Of a DNA stretch of 64,000 nucleotides, positions 17,573 through 26,951 are shown piece by piece; the stretch's first letter is position 1; every line of letters starts with the position of its first letter. The stretch covers positions 1-64,000 of the forward strand of contig NZ_JACHHN010000008.1 of assembly GCF_014202765.1 (NCBI RefSeq), read 5' to 3'. The notes beneath the pieces are model-generated. The model searched no databases. It was not told the origin of the DNA and worked only from the letters and a program-made list of their open reading frames with translations. This DNA comes from Silvimonas terrae. GTDB taxonomy: Bacteria > Pseudomonadota > Gammaproteobacteria > Burkholderiales > Chitinibacteraceae. Made by a program: the position numbers and the translations under genes.

Positions 17573-18595
17573 ATGTCTACCAATACCGTCACGTCCAGCG
17601 ACATCATCCTGACCGGCGACCGCACCACCGGCCCGCTGCACCTTGGCCACTTTGTCGGCTCCTTGCGTAACCGCGTGGTGCTGCAGGATGTCTGCAAGCA
17701 ATACCTCTTGCTGGCCGATACCCAGGCGCTGACCGACAACATGGGTAATTACACCAAGGTGAGTGACAACGTGCTGCAAGTGGCACTGGATTACCTGGCG
17801 GTGGGGATTGATCCGGCCAAGAGCACCATCTTTATCCAGAGCCTGGTGCCGGAACTGCCGGAACTGTTCTCGTATTATCTGAACCTGGTCACCGTATCCC
17901 GCCTGGAACGCAATCCGACCATCAAGGATGAGATCAAACTGCGTGGTTTTGAGCGGGATATCCCGGCCGGTTTCATGACGTACCCGGTAGCGCAGGCGGC
18001 GGATATCAGCGCATTCAAGGCCACCGTGGTGCCGGTGGGCGCGGATCAGATTCCGATGATTGAACAAACCAACGAAGTGGTACGCAAGTTCAACGCCAGT
18101 GTGAACCAGGAGATTCTGGTGGAATGCCGTGCGCTGGTGCCGGAAAACGGCGCACGTCTGCCGGGGATTGATGGCAAGGCCAAGATGTCCAAGTCGTTGG
18201 GCAACTCGCTCACGCTGGGCGCTTCAAGCGACGACATCACCAAAGCGGTGAAGATGATGTACACGGACCCGAACCACCTGCGTGTGGCTGACCCGGGCCA
18301 GGTAGAAGGCAACGTGGTATTCACTTATCTGGATGTATTTGATACGGATCTGGAGAAGGTTGCCGAGTTCAAGGCGCACTATCAGCGCGGCGGCCTGGGT
18401 GACAGTGTGATCAAGCGTTACCTGGAAGAAAAACTGCAAGCCCTGCTGGCCCCGATCCGCGCCCGACGTGAAGAACTGGCGGCCAATCCGGATCACGTGA
18501 TGGCGCTGCTGAAGGCCGGGACTGACAAGGCGCGCGAGCAAACCTCAAAGACGCTGGATGAAGTGAAGCGGGCCATGGGGATTGTTTATTTCTGA
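17573..18595 (+). CDS. trpS: Tryptophanyl-tRNA synthetase
   Basis: A 340-residue class I tRNA synthetase that charges tRNA-Trp. The HIGH-type motif is TGPLHLGH (19-26) and the KMSKS motif is intact at 204-208; [42 protein letters not shown] and the ending [12 protein letters not shown] are family features. In my memory these features match the TrpRS of streptococci and lactobacilli better than the TrpRS of E. coli, Neisseria or Pseudomonas. This may be a second or replaced trpS. A leader-peptide attenuator lies upstream; ribosome-binding site gaggcgag is 5 bases from the ATG. Confidence 0.96.
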   Translation: MSTNTVTSSDIILTGDRTTGPLHLGHFVGSLRNRVVLQDVCKQYLLLADTQALTDNMGNYTKVSDNVLQVALDYLAVGIDPAKSTIFIQSLVPELPELFSYYLNLVTVSRLERNPTIKDEIKLRGFERDIPAGFMTYPVAQAADISAFKATVVPVGADQIPMIEQTNEVVRKFNASVNQEILVECRALVPENGARLPGIDGKAKMSKSLGNSLTLGASSDDITKAVKMMYTDPNHLRVADPGQVEGNVVFTYLDVFDTDLEKVAEFKAHYQRGGLGDSVIKRYLEEKLQALLAPIRARREELAANPDHVMALLKAGTDKAREQTSKTLDEVKRAMGIVYF

Positions 18596-18644
18596 TGATT
18601 TCTGATGGGTTTTGCTGAGCGTGGCCGCTTCGGCGCGGCGCTGG

Positions 18645-18672
18645 AAAAAGGCAGCTTTGGCTGTCTTTTTTT
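18645..18672 (+). terminator. Terminator after trpS
   Basis: AAAAAGGCAGC, loop tttg, GCTGTCTTTTTTT forms a short hairpin ending in seven T, 50 bp after the trpS stop codon. Confidence 0.8.
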
Positions 18673-18747
18673 ATTACGGCAAGACGCAAATCCACCCTGT
18701 TGGCTAAACCCGGTAAAATCGGGTTTTTCCAGAAAGTGAACCACGCC

Positions 18748-19914
18748 ATGCCGGTATGTGATGTTGTAATCGTAGGCGCCGGTGCGGCGGGCATGATGTG
18801 CGCGGCCACTGCCGGCCAGCGCGGCCGCAAGGTGGTGCTGATCGACCATGCCACCAAACTGGCCGAGAAAATCCGTATTTCTGGTGGCGGTCGCTGCAAC
18901 TTCACCAATCTGGATGCCCGGCCGGAGTGTTATCTGTCTGACAACCCGCATTACGTCAAATCGGCCCTGGCGCGCTATACGCAGCACGACTTCATCAAAC
19001 TGATGCAAAAACACGGCCTCGGGTTTCATGAGAAAACCCTGGGCCAGTTGTTCTGTGATGATGGCTCGCAAGCCATTATCGACATGCTCAAGGCGGAGGT
19101 GGACGCGGGTGGCACCCTCTGGCGCATGGGCACTGCGGTCCTGGCGGTGCGTCAGTGTGAAGGCGGCTTTGAGGTAGAAACAGCGGCAGAGACCTGGCAA
19201 TGTCAGTCACTGGTGGTGGCCAGCGGCGGTTTATCCATTCCACAAATTGGTGCGACGGCGTGGGGGTATGAACTGGCAAAGCAATTTGGCCTGAGCGTGT
19301 TGCCGACCTCGGCCGCGTTGGTGCCGCTGACATTCCAGCCGCAAGACCTGTGGACAGAACTGGCGGGTGTGGCACTCGACGATGTCGAGGTGAGCAGCGG
19401 CAAGGGCCGTTTCCGTGAGGCCATCTTGCTCACCCACCGTGGCGTGTCCGGCCCGGCCATTTTGCAGATTTCATCGTACTGGCAACCCGGTCAGCCGATC
19501 ACCATCAACCTTCTGCCGGATGTCGATGTGGCCGAGTGGCTGGCCAACAGCAGCAGGGAAGCCCACCTTTTGACGGTTCTCTCTGAAAAGCTGCCGCGTA
19601 GTTTCGCCCAGGCGTTGATCACGCGCTGGGGGCAGAATCTGCCGCTCAAACAGTACAGCCCCAAGCAATTGGCCAGCCTCACACCCGCATTGCAGCAATG
19701 GCAGATGGTGCCTTCCGGAACCGTGGGCTACAAAAAGGCGGAAGTCACACGCGGCGGGGTGGATACGCGCGGGCTGGATTCAAAAACCATGGCGGCCAGG
19801 GCGGTGCCTGGCTTGTATTTTATCGGCGAGGTGGTCGACGTGACCGGCTGGCTGGGTGGGTATAACTTCCAGTGGGCGTGGTCGTCGGGTTATGCGGCCG
19901 GTAGCGCGGCTTGA
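18748..19914 (+). CDS. HI0933/YhiN-family NAD(P)/FAD-dependent oxidoreductase
   Basis: A 388-residue flavoprotein of the HI0933 (BaiN/RdsA-like) family. It begins MPVCDVVIVGAGAAGMMCA with the dinucleotide-binding motif, then IRISGGGRCNFTNLD (about 46-60), ASGGLSIPQIGATAWGYELA, and the C-terminal GLYFIGEVVDVTGWLGGYNFQWAWSSGYAAG. Some relatives reduce alkene bonds or act in 5-hydroxycytidine-type modification, but the physiological role is open for most. The ATG at 18748 is chosen because the Rossmann motif follows at once; a longer frame from 18700 reads into non-conserved sequence. Confidence 0.92.
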   Translation: MPVCDVVIVGAGAAGMMCAATAGQRGRKVVLIDHATKLAEKIRISGGGRCNFTNLDARPECYLSDNPHYVKSALARYTQHDFIKLMQKHGLGFHEKTLGQLFCDDGSQAIIDMLKAEVDAGGTLWRMGTAVLAVRQCEGGFEVETAAETWQCQSLVVASGGLSIPQIGATAWGYELAKQFGLSVLPTSAALVPLTFQPQDLWTELAGVALDDVEVSSGKGRFREAILLTHRGVSGPAILQISSYWQPGQPITINLLPDVDVAEWLANSSREAHLLTVLSEKLPRSFAQALITRWGQNLPLKQYSPKQLASLTPALQQWQMVPSGTVGYKKAEVTRGGVDTRGLDSKTMAARAVPGLYFIGEVVDVTGWLGGYNFQWAWSSGYAAGSAA

Positions 19915-19933
19915 GCGGGGCAGCCGTGGCAAC

Positions 19934-19967
19934 AAAAAACGGCGTCGCAAGGACGCCGTTTTTTTTT
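19934..19967 (+). terminator. Terminator after the HI0933-family gene
   Basis: AAAAAACGGCGTC, loop gcaag, GACGCCGTTTTTTTTT. It is placed between convergent genes and, because A- and T-runs flank the stem, could work in both directions, also ending the cytochrome b561 gene. Confidence 0.93.
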
Positions 19968-19981
19968 GGTGACGTACCGGA

Positions 19982-20509
19982 TCAGCGCATGCGCATACGG
20001 CTCATCACCCCATCCTTGAGCACAAACTGGTGGAACAGTGCCGCCAGAATATGCAGACCAACAATGTAGTACACGGCGTTGCCGACAAACTCGTGGAAGT
20101 CTTTCACCGGCCCGCGCAGGTCCGGGTTGGCCGCAAAGAGATGCGGGAGTGTCGTGCCAAAGAAAGCGACTTCGCGGCCGCCCGCTTGCACAAAGTAGAT
20201 GCCGGCCAGCGGCAGCGCAAACATCACCACGTACATCAGCAAATACATCAGTTTGGCGGCCGCGGTTTGCCATAGCGGGCCGGGCAATTCACGCGGGGCA
20301 GGGCGGGTGACGCGTACCAGCACTCGCACACAGGCCAGCAACACCACCAACACCCCCGCTGTCATGTGGATCATGGTGATGAACGGACGCGACGGGTCGG
20401 TTTTGGGGATGAAACCACGGTACTCAATGGCGGCCAGCGCCACCACAAACAGCAGAAACATCAGCCAGTGCAGCAGCACCAGCGAAGGTGCGTAACGGTT
20501 TTGTTGCAT
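19982..20509 (-). CDS. Cytochrome b561 (YodB/CybB-like)
   Basis: The 175-residue inner-membrane protein has four hydrophobic segments and the heme-ligand histidines expected for bacterial cytochrome b561: LVLLHWLMF (H14), MIHMTAGVLVVLL (about 48), DFHEFVGNAVYYIVGLHILAALFHQF (three histidines near 139-161). It probably transfers electrons between ubiquinol and superoxide or other acceptors; homologues act as superoxide:ubiquinone oxidoreductases, but that cannot be inferred for this one. It stands alone, with an inverted repeat AATTGCGCCCCG / CGGGGCGCAATT at 20589-20618 behind dapB. Confidence 0.92.
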   Translation of the reverse strand: MQQNRYAPSLVLLHWLMFLLFVVALAAIEYRGFIPKTDPSRPFITMIHMTAGVLVVLLACVRVLVRVTRPAPRELPGPLWQTAAAKLMYLLMYVVMFALPLAGIYFVQAGGREVAFFGTTLPHLFAANPDLRGPVKDFHEFVGNAVYYIVGLHILAALFHQFVLKDGVMSRMRMR

Positions 20510-20647
20510 GAAGCCGTATCCCCATCTATGAAACTCACGGAAACCACCATTCTGGCTGGCGGCACTTAATCAACGCTTAACACAAATCAATTGCGCCCCG
20601 GTTTGACGGGGCGCAATTGAGTTTCCTGATGTGGCGTGGCTATGCGA

Positions 20648-21448
20648 TCAACGCAAACCCAGCACATCCTGCATATCAAACAGGCCGTTCTTTTTGTCAG
20701 AGAGAAAGCGCGCAGCGCGCAGCGAACCGGCCGAGTAGATCAGCCGGCTGGATGCCTTGTGGCTGACTTCCACCCGTTCTCCCATACCGGCAAAGATCAC
20801 GGTGTGATCGCCTACCACATCGCCGCCACGCAAAGTGGCAAAGCCGATCGTAGACGGCGCCCGTTCCCCGGTAATGCCTTCGCGGTCATAGACGGCGACA
20901 TCCTTGAGCTGGCGGCCTTGTGCTTCAGCGACCACTTCGCCCATGCGTAGCGCCGTGCCGGAAGGGGCATCCACCTTCATGCGGTGATGCATTTCCAGAA
21001 TTTCAATGTCATAGCCGGTCGCCAGCGACCTGGCGGCGACTTCCAGCAGCTTGAACACCAGGTTCACGCCCACGCTCATGTTTTGCGCGTAGACCACCCC
21101 GATATCTGTCGCAGCAGCGGTAATGACCGCTTTGTCGGCCTCACTCATCCCCGTGGTGCCAATCACGATGTTCACACCGTGCTTGCGGCACACCGCAAGG
21201 TGCGCCAGCGTCCCTTCAGGACGGGTGAAGTCGATCAGTACATCGGCGTTGGCCAGGGTGCTGATGTCATCTGTAATCAGTACGCCGCTCTCCTTGCCCA
21301 GGAACGCAGTAGCGTCCAGGCCCAGCGCGGGGCTGCCGGCGCGGTCCAGCGCAACGGCCAGTTGGCAGTCCGTGCTGTCGGCAACGGCTTCGATCAGCAT
21401 GCGGCCCATGCGGCCGCTGCTGCCGGCAATGGCAATCTTCAAAGACAT
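20648..21448 (-). CDS. dapB: 4-hydroxy-tetrahydrodipicolinate reductase
   Basis: DapB catalyses the second dedicated step of the diaminopimelate/lysine pathway in the cytoplasm. The 266-residue product starts [21 protein letters not shown] (dinucleotide-binding loop), has [15 protein letters not shown] (about 90-104), [10 protein letters not shown], and the catalytic [20 protein letters not shown] (about 155-174). The length is typical. bamE ends 30 bp upstream on the same strand, so bamE-dapB may form a transcription unit, an arrangement seen in related betaproteobacteria. Confidence 0.97.
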   Translation of the reverse strand: MSLKIAIAGSSGRMGRMLIEAVADSTDCQLAVALDRAGSPALGLDATAFLGKESGVLITDDISTLANADVLIDFTRPEGTLAHLAVCRKHGVNIVIGTTGMSEADKAVITAAATDIGVVYAQNMSVGVNLVFKLLEVAARSLATGYDIEILEMHHRMKVDAPSGTALRMGEVVAEAQGRQLKDVAVYDREGITGERAPSTIGFATLRGGDVVGDHTVIFAGMGERVEVSHKASSRLIYSAGSLRAARFLSDKKNGLFDMQDVLGLR

Positions 21449-21478
21449 GTTCGATAGTTCCGTGAGGTCAAACCTGGC

Positions 21479-21943
21479 TTATTGCGCGACGGCGGCGGCA
21501 GAAGCATCCGACGCACGGGCAACCGGCGTGGCAGAGGCCACCGCAGCGGCGGTGGCCGGGTCAGTCAGCGATGGCGCACTGGCATCGTCAGCGCCCAGTT
21601 TGATCAGCTTGCTGGCTGGCAGTACATCGCCGGTCCAGCTCTTGAGTTTGTCGCTCTCGAACACCACGTGGAAGGTGTGCTTCTCGCGCAGCGAACCACC
21701 CTTGGCATCGGTATAGATATAGTCCCAGCGATCCGCGTGGAACGGGTCGGTCAGCAGCGGGGTGCCCAGTACAAAGCGGACCTGGCTGCGGGTCATGCCT
21801 TCTTTCAGTTGGGCGACCTGATCCTGGGTGACTTCATTGCCCTGTGGAATGGCGAGTTTGTACGGGGTAAGAACATTGGCAACGTTGCAGCCGGCCAGTA
21901 CGGTGGCGGCGGCAAGGGCCAGCAAAAATGATTTGATGTGCAT
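21479..21943 (-). CDS. bamE: Outer membrane protein assembly factor BamE (lipoprotein)
   Basis: BamE is the small lipoprotein of the beta-barrel assembly complex. The start at 21943 gives MHIKSFLLALAAATVLAGC with a lipobox LAGC, so Cys19 would be acylated; a longer frame would bury the signal. The SmpA/OmlA core is plain: QVAQLKEGMTRSQVRFVLGTPLLTDPFHADRWDYIY (about 43-78). The C-terminus carries an Ala-rich extension of about 40 residues (DPATAAAVASATPVARASDASAAAVAQ) not present in E. coli BamE. It is divergent from fur, the usual arrangement. Confidence 0.95.
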   Translation of the reverse strand: MHIKSFLLALAAATVLAGCNVANVLTPYKLAIPQGNEVTQDQVAQLKEGMTRSQVRFVLGTPLLTDPFHADRWDYIYTDAKGGSLREKHTFHVVFESDKLKSWTGDVLPASKLIKLGADDASAPSLTDPATAAAVASATPVARASDASAAAVAQ

Positions 21944-21973
21944 GCGTCTGGGCTGTTTCACAACGTGGATCGG

Positions 21974-22003
21974 TTGGAGCGTAGGGTGCAAACGCTATAT
22001 CAT
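21974..22003 (+). promoter_or_regulatory. Candidate fur promoter
   Basis: TTGGAG (21974-21979) and TATCAT (21998-22003) are separated by 18 bp in the bamE-fur spacer and point toward fur. The match is moderate and no clear Fur box is visible over it. Confidence 0.35.
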
Positions 22004-22112
22004 AACCTGTTCTTGCGGCTTGCCGCAGCCACGTGGCACAAGTTGTTGGCCAGATCGTGTCTGGGCAAGCCCAAGTGTTGACCAACCATCGACCTGTATG
22101 ACGGGGTAAGCA

Positions 22113-22529
22113 ATGAGTTCTGCTGCTGATCTGAAAGAAATGGGCCTGAAGGCCACCGGCCCCCGCCTGCGCATCATGAACCTGTTCGAAACCAGCGAAC
22201 AGCGGCATATGACGGCTGAAGATGTATACCGGTTGTTGTTGTCTGAGAACATCGACATTGGCCTGGCCACCGTATACCGGGTGCTGACCCAGTTTGAGCA
22301 AGCCGGCATTCTGGTTCGCCATCACTTCGAAACCGGCAAAGCCGTGTTTGAGATGAATCAGGGCGGCCACCATGATCACCTGGTGTGTATGAAGTGCGGC
22401 AAAGTGGAAGAATTCTGCGATCCGGAAATCGAAAAACGCCAGGATGCCATTGCGGCCAAACATGGCTTTGAAATCCAGGATCATGAAATGTATTTGTACG
22501 GGTTGTGCGCAAACTGCCGTATCAAGTAA
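22113..22529 (+). CDS. fur: Ferric uptake regulator Fur
   Basis: The 138-residue iron-responsive repressor begins [26 protein letters not shown]. The DNA-recognition helix is in [34 protein letters not shown], and the metal-binding region has [34 protein letters not shown] with the CxxC pair (C93, C96 approximately) and the second cysteine set near the end (LCANC). Length is slightly shorter than E. coli Fur, as in other betaproteobacteria. Confidence 0.97.
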   Translation: MSSAADLKEMGLKATGPRLRIMNLFETSEQRHMTAEDVYRLLLSENIDIGLATVYRVLTQFEQAGILVRHHFETGKAVFEMNQGGHHDHLVCMKCGKVEEFCDPEIEKRQDAIAAKHGFEIQDHEMYLYGLCANCRIK

Positions 22530-22559
22530 CACGCTATCGCCGCGCGACAGGAGGCACGG

Positions 22560-23261
22560 GTGATTGCATGGCTGGATGACAGCAACCGGTTTCCGCCGCT
22601 GCAGCACGCCATGGTCGAACCTAACGGCCTCCTGGCCGCTGGGGGCGATCTGTCTGCCGCCCGACTGCTGGCGGCCTATCACCAGGGGATTTTTCCGTGG
22701 TACATGCCGGGCGAGCCCATTTTGTGGTGGAGCCCCAACCCGCGCATGGTGCTGCTGCCGCAGGCGCTGCACGTGCCCGGATCGCTGGAAAAAACCCTGC
22801 GCAACAAACCTTATCGTGTGAGCTTTGATCTGGCCTTTGATGAGGTCATGGCCGGTTGCGCCGCACCGCGCCGGGGAGAGGACCTGACCTGGATCAGCCA
22901 GGAAATCCGCGACGGTTATGGCCAGTTGCATCAACTGGGCTACGCCCACAGCGCAGAATGCTGGATGGACGGCGAACTGGTCGGTGGCTTGTACGGTGTG
23001 GCTATTGGCAATATGTTTTACGGCGAATCCATGTTTGCACGGCGCCCGGATGCCTCCAAACTGGCGTTTGTGCATCTTGTCCGGTATTTGCAGCAACAGG
23101 GGTTTGGCATGATCGATTGTCAGATGCATACTGAACATCTGGCTCGATTTGGTGCAAATGAAATTGATCGGGACCAGTTTGCCCGCCAACTGGCGCAACT
23201 GGTGACGGCCCCCAGAGCGCCCGAACGCTGGCAATACGATTTCCATAATCCGGGAAGCTGA
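22560..23261 (+). CDS. aat: Leucyl/phenylalanyl-tRNA-protein transferase
   Basis: Aat adds Leu or Phe to proteins with N-terminal Arg or Lys, marking them for ClpAP. The 233-residue product starts with GTG at 22560 preceded by caggagg, an excellent ribosome-binding site. Family motifs present are [60 protein letters not shown] and [18 protein letters not shown]. bpt follows after one base, so the two N-degron transferases are one operon. Confidence 0.96.
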   Translation: MIAWLDDSNRFPPLQHAMVEPNGLLAAGGDLSAARLLAAYHQGIFPWYMPGEPILWWSPNPRMVLLPQALHVPGSLEKTLRNKPYRVSFDLAFDEVMAGCAAPRRGEDLTWISQEIRDGYGQLHQLGYAHSAECWMDGELVGGLYGVAIGNMFYGESMFARRPDASKLAFVHLVRYLQQQGFGMIDCQMHTEHLARFGANEIDRDQFARQLAQLVTAPRAPERWQYDFHNPGS

Positions 23262-23262
23262 T

Positions 23263-24036
23263 ATGAATCCGCGTGGTCACACGCTACAACTTCAGTTTTA
23301 CGCGACGACGTCTTACCCCTGCAGCTATTTGCCTGAGCGGATGGCGCGCTCGCAAGTGGCTGTGCCTTCCGAGCTGATCGACGCCCGCACGTACAGCCAA
23401 TTGGTGTTGCACGGCTTTCGGCGTAGCGGGCAGTTTGTGTATCGGCCGCATTGCGATCACTGCCAGGCCTGTGTGCCGGTGCGTATTCCGGCGGCCGAGT
23501 TTGTGGCAGACCGCTCGCAACGGCGTGCGCAAAAACAGCACGGCAATTTGCGCACACGCCTCCTTGGGCTGGAGTACTCCGAGGCGCATTTTCAGCTCTA
23601 CCAGCGGTATCAGTTAATCCGCCACGCTGGCGGCGGCATGGATCAGGACAACCGTGAGCAGTACGAGAACTTCATTCTCAAGAGCAATGTCGCCAGCTTT
23701 CTGGCGGAGTTCCGCGACGATACCGGTGTGCGCATGGTCAGCCTGATCGACCAGTTAGACGATGGTTTGTCATCCGTGTACACGTTTTATGACCCGGATG
23801 TCGAAGGCGCCAGCTATGGCGTATTCAACATCCTCTGGCAGGTGGGATTGGCGCGGCAACTGGGCTTGCCGTATCTCTATCTGGGGTACTGGATCGAAGA
23901 TTGCCGCAAGATGGCCTACAAAACCCGTTATCAGCCCATGGAAGGGCTGGTGAATGGGGAATGGCAGCGCTTGCCGGCTACTCCGCCCAAGGCGGCAGAC
24001 GATCACCGCCGGATCATTACGCTGCAGCAGAAGTAA
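23263..24036 (+). CDS. bpt: Aspartate/glutamate leucyltransferase (bacterial Ate1-like)
   Basis: Bpt transfers Leu to N-terminal Asp or Glu, the second branch of the bacterial N-degron pathway. The 257-residue product shows the N-terminal [13 protein letters not shown], the motif [27 protein letters not shown] (cysteines at about 62, 65 and 68, by analogy with the ATE N-domain metal site), [12 protein letters not shown] and [15 protein letters not shown]. Length and order fit. It is co-transcribed with aat and ends at a shared terminator. Confidence 0.95.
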   Translation: MNPRGHTLQLQFYATTSYPCSYLPERMARSQVAVPSELIDARTYSQLVLHGFRRSGQFVYRPHCDHCQACVPVRIPAAEFVADRSQRRAQKQHGNLRTRLLGLEYSEAHFQLYQRYQLIRHAGGGMDQDNREQYENFILKSNVASFLAEFRDDTGVRMVSLIDQLDDGLSSVYTFYDPDVEGASYGVFNILWQVGLARQLGLPYLYLGYWIEDCRKMAYKTRYQPMEGLVNGEWQRLPATPPKAADDHRRIITLQQK

Positions 24037-24066
24037 AGCTGGCCGCGTTCAGGTAGCCCAGGCAAA

Positions 24067-24096
24067 TAAAAAGCCGGATCCATGATCCGGCTTTTT
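24067..24096. terminator. Bidirectional terminator between bpt and prlC
   Basis: AAAAAGCCGGATC, loop catg-like palindrome, GATCCGGCTTTTT. The genes converge on it from both sides. Confidence 0.9.
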
Positions 24097-24118
24097 GCTG
24101 TGCGGCGGTCTACTGCGA

Positions 24119-26146
24119 TCAGGCCGCCAGGCCATTGTGGCGCAGCAAGGCATCCGTTTGTGGTGCGCGACCCCGGAAGGCGATGAACGACTCCAGCGCC
24201 GGCCGGCTACCGCCACGGGCGAGGATTTCCTTGCGGAACCGTGCCCCGGTTTGCGGATTGAGCACGCCACTTTCTTCAAACGCGGCATACGCATCCGCTG
24301 ACAATACTTCCGCCCATTTGTAGCTGTAATACCCCGCCGCGTAGCCGCCGGCAAAGATATGGCTGAAGCTATTGGGGAAACGGTGGTAATCCGGCACACG
24401 CGGGGCGTCGAACTCTTCCAGCAACTGGAAATACCGTTGCAGTGCGCGCGGGCCGGTGGCATCTACGTGCAATTCCATATCGAACACGCTGAACACAATC
24501 TGCCGGATCATGGCCGAGCCTGACATGAAATTACGGGCAGCCAGCATCTTGTCGAACAGCGCGCGCGGCAATGCTTCGCCGGTGTTCACATGGTGGGTCA
24601 GTTGCGGCAAGAGCTGCCATTCCCAGCAGAAGTTTTCCATAAACTGGCTAGGCAGTTCGACGGCATCCCACTCCACGCCATTGATGCCGGAGACATCGCG
24701 TTCATCCACTTCGGTCAGCAAGTGATGCAGGGCGTGGCCGGTTTCATGGAACAACGTGATCACGTCATCGTGCGGCAGCAGCGCCGGTTTGCCTTCAACA
24801 CCCTTGGCAAAGTTGCAGATGATCAGCGCGACCGGAGTTTGCACCGTGCCATCCGGCTGCTTGTGGCGACTGCGGACTTCGTTCATCCATGCGCCGCCTT
24901 GCTTGCCTTCGCGCGCATACATATCCATGTAAAGGCCGCCGACCAGGCTGCCATCTTTGTTGCGCAGCTCAAAGTACCGCACGTCCGCATGCCAGACCGG
25001 GGCCTCGGCTGGCACAAACTGCAGGCCGTAGAGTGTTTCGACCAGATGGAACAGCCCCTGGATGACGGTCGGCTCAGTGAAATACTGTTTTACTTCTTGT
25101 TCAGAGAACGCATAACGCGCCTCGCGCAGTTTCTCGGAGACATAGGTCTGATCCCACGGTTCCAGCGTAGTGATACCCAGTTCGTCCTGGGCAAAACGCA
25201 GCAACTCGGTGCGATCGGCCTGCATATACGGCTTGGCACGGTGACCCAGATCCCGCAAGAAACCCAGCACTTCGGCCGGGGTATTGGCCATTTTGGTTTC
25301 CAGTGACTCCTGGCCAAAGCTGCCAAAGCCCAGCAGTTGCGCACCTTGCTGACGCAGGGCATGAATCCGGTCGATCAGCGGCGAGTTGTTCCAGTCGCTT
25401 TTGCCAAACTCGGCCGCGCGCGTGGCGTAGGCATGGTAAAGCTGTTCACGCAGCTTGCGGCTGGTGGCGTATTGCATGACCGGGAAATAACTCGGCATTT
25501 TCAGGGTGAGTTTGTAGCCCGTCTTGCCATCCGCTTCTGCCTGGGCGCGTGCGGCCGCCAGATTGTCTTGCGGCAGGCCATCCAGTTCGGTCACATCCTC
25601 GATATACAGTGCAAAGTCATCCGTGGCGTCCAGCACGTTTTGCGAGAAACGCGTGGTCAGCTCAGAGAGTTCTTCGGCAATTTCCTTGAAGCGTTGTTTT
25701 TCGGCGGCGGGCAATTCCGCGCCAGAAAGACGGAAACCCCGCAATGCATGATCGATCACCACGCGGCGGGCCGGGGCAAACGCGGCGTAAGCCGGGCTAG
25801 CTGCAATGGCCTTGTAGTGGGCATACAGCGCTTCGTTCTGGCCCAGCTCGGTAAAGAAATTGGAGATACGCGGAATATTGCTGTTGTACGCCTCACGCAG
25901 CTCCGGTGTATTGACCACGCTTTCCAGGTGGCCCACGGTACCCCAGGCGCGGCCGAGATTTTCCAGCACTTCGTCCAGTGGCACGACAAAGCTTTCCCAC
26001 GTGGGGTTTTGCAGTTTTTCTGCATGGGCCACCGCTGCAGCGGCGCTGGCCAGCAATTCGTCCAGCGCGGGGGAGACGTGTTCCGGGCGAATCTGGGCAT
26101 AGCGGGGCAGGCCGGAAAAATCGAGCAAAGGATTGGCTTGGGTCAT
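24119..26146 (-). CDS. prlC: Oligopeptidase A
   Basis: A 675-residue M3-family zinc endopeptidase of the cytoplasm that degrades signal peptides and other oligopeptides. The active site is ITLFHETGHALHHLL (HExxH as HETGH) near residue 465, with the third ligand expected in the following PSQFMENFCWEW. The N-terminus NPLLDFSGLPRYAQIRPEHVSPAL and the YSYKWAEVLSADAYAAFEESG block near residue 600 are standard for OpdA/PrlC. It is divergent from the gamma-carbonic-anhydrase-like gene. Confidence 0.96.
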   Translation of the reverse strand: MTQANPLLDFSGLPRYAQIRPEHVSPALDELLASAAAAVAHAEKLQNPTWESFVVPLDEVLENLGRAWGTVGHLESVVNTPELREAYNSNIPRISNFFTELGQNEALYAHYKAIAASPAYAAFAPARRVVIDHALRGFRLSGAELPAAEKQRFKEIAEELSELTTRFSQNVLDATDDFALYIEDVTELDGLPQDNLAAARAQAEADGKTGYKLTLKMPSYFPVMQYATSRKLREQLYHAYATRAAEFGKSDWNNSPLIDRIHALRQQGAQLLGFGSFGQESLETKMANTPAEVLGFLRDLGHRAKPYMQADRTELLRFAQDELGITTLEPWDQTYVSEKLREARYAFSEQEVKQYFTEPTVIQGLFHLVETLYGLQFVPAEAPVWHADVRYFELRNKDGSLVGGLYMDMYAREGKQGGAWMNEVRSRHKQPDGTVQTPVALIICNFAKGVEGKPALLPHDDVITLFHETGHALHHLLTEVDERDVSGINGVEWDAVELPSQFMENFCWEWQLLPQLTHHVNTGEALPRALFDKMLAARNFMSGSAMIRQIVFSVFDMELHVDATGPRALQRYFQLLEEFDAPRVPDYHRFPNSFSHIFAGGYAAGYYSYKWAEVLSADAYAAFEESGVLNPQTGARFRKEILARGGSRPALESFIAFRGRAPQTDALLRHNGLAA

Positions 26147-26290
26147 AAGGGACTCGTTTAATATGTCGGACGCCCGGTTGGGCTGGTGTCGCTGGGGTCC
26201 GCGTCAGGTATGTTGCCTGGCGAAACCAACTATCATCTCTATCATCTGTCTAGATGCAAGCGCTGTTCACAATTATCAAGCGAGAAATGC

Positions 26291-26854
26291 ATGGCTGTTG
26301 AAACTTTTGAAGGGCACTGGCCTGTCGTCCCGGCCACCGCGTGGGTCCACCCTTCCGCGCAGGTGATCGGTGAAACCACGCTGGGGCAGGATGTCTCGAT
26401 CTGGCCGGGCGCAGTCTTGCGCGGTGATGTGAATTTTATCCGCGTGGGTGACGACAGCAATATCCAGGATTGCAGCGTTTTGCATACTACGCACCGCCGC
26501 CCGGAAGACCCCAACGGCGCCCCGCTGGTGATTGGTGAACGGGTCACGGTCGGGCACGGTGTCATGCTGCACGGCTGCACCATCGGCAACGAGTGCCTGA
26601 TCGGTATGGGCAGCATTGTGCTGGACCGCGTGGTGATTGAGGACCATGTGATGCTGGGTGCGGGCTCACTGGTGCCGCCAGGCAAGGTGCTGAAATCCGG
26701 TTTTCTGTACGTGGGCCGCCCGGCCCAGCAGGTGCGCGCGCTCACCCCGGCCGAGATCGCCCACTTTGCGTACTCGGCCCAGCACTATGTGAAGCTGATG
26801 AAGAAATACCGGGACCGGGATGCCGCAGCGGCGCGGGATGCGGAACACGGCTGA
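26291..26854 (+). CDS. Gamma-carbonic-anhydrase-like left-handed beta-helix protein (YrdA/PaaY type)
   Basis: A 187-residue hexapeptide-repeat protein. After the ATG at 26291 (MAVETFEGHWPVV) the left-handed beta-helix repeats run from about residue 20 to 140, with the metal-site histidines in VLHTTH, VGHGVMLHGCTIG, and RGDVNFIRVGDDSNIQDCSV in the family positions. These proteins are zinc or iron enzymes, often called gamma carbonic anhydrase family, but for YrdA and PaaY relatives carbonic anhydrase activity varies. The earlier in-frame start at 26186 lacks a ribosome-binding site. Confidence 0.9.
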   Translation: MAVETFEGHWPVVPATAWVHPSAQVIGETTLGQDVSIWPGAVLRGDVNFIRVGDDSNIQDCSVLHTTHRRPEDPNGAPLVIGERVTVGHGVMLHGCTIGNECLIGMGSIVLDRVVIEDHVMLGAGSLVPPGKVLKSGFLYVGRPAQQVRALTPAEIAHFAYSAQHYVKLMKKYRDRDAAAARDAEHG

Positions 26855-26892
26855 GGCAAGGTCCTGGCGCTTTGTTCCTGGGTGTTCTCCAA

Positions 26893-26927
26893 AAAAACAA
26901 AAGGGCCAATATGGCCCTTTTGTTTTT
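26893..26927. terminator. Bidirectional terminator
   Basis: AAAAACAAAAGGGCC, loop aatat, GGCCCTTTTGTTTTT: a 15-bp stem between the converging carbonic-anhydrase-like and lipoprotein genes. Confidence 0.93.
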
Positions 26928-26951
26928 CAACTGATCTTTGAATACGTCAGA

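Noticed and set aside
17277-17612. 111-codon plus-strand ORF upstream of trpS
   Set aside because: It is in a different frame from the leader peptide, runs over the terminator and the trpS start, and has no recognisable features.
20589-20618. Terminator after dapB
   Set aside because: A 12-bp inverted repeat is present, but no T-tract follows on either strand, so I do not call it a terminator.
21834-23246. 470-codon minus-strand frame across fur and aat
   Set aside because: fur, aat and the bamE start explain the same DNA on their own strands with intact family motifs.
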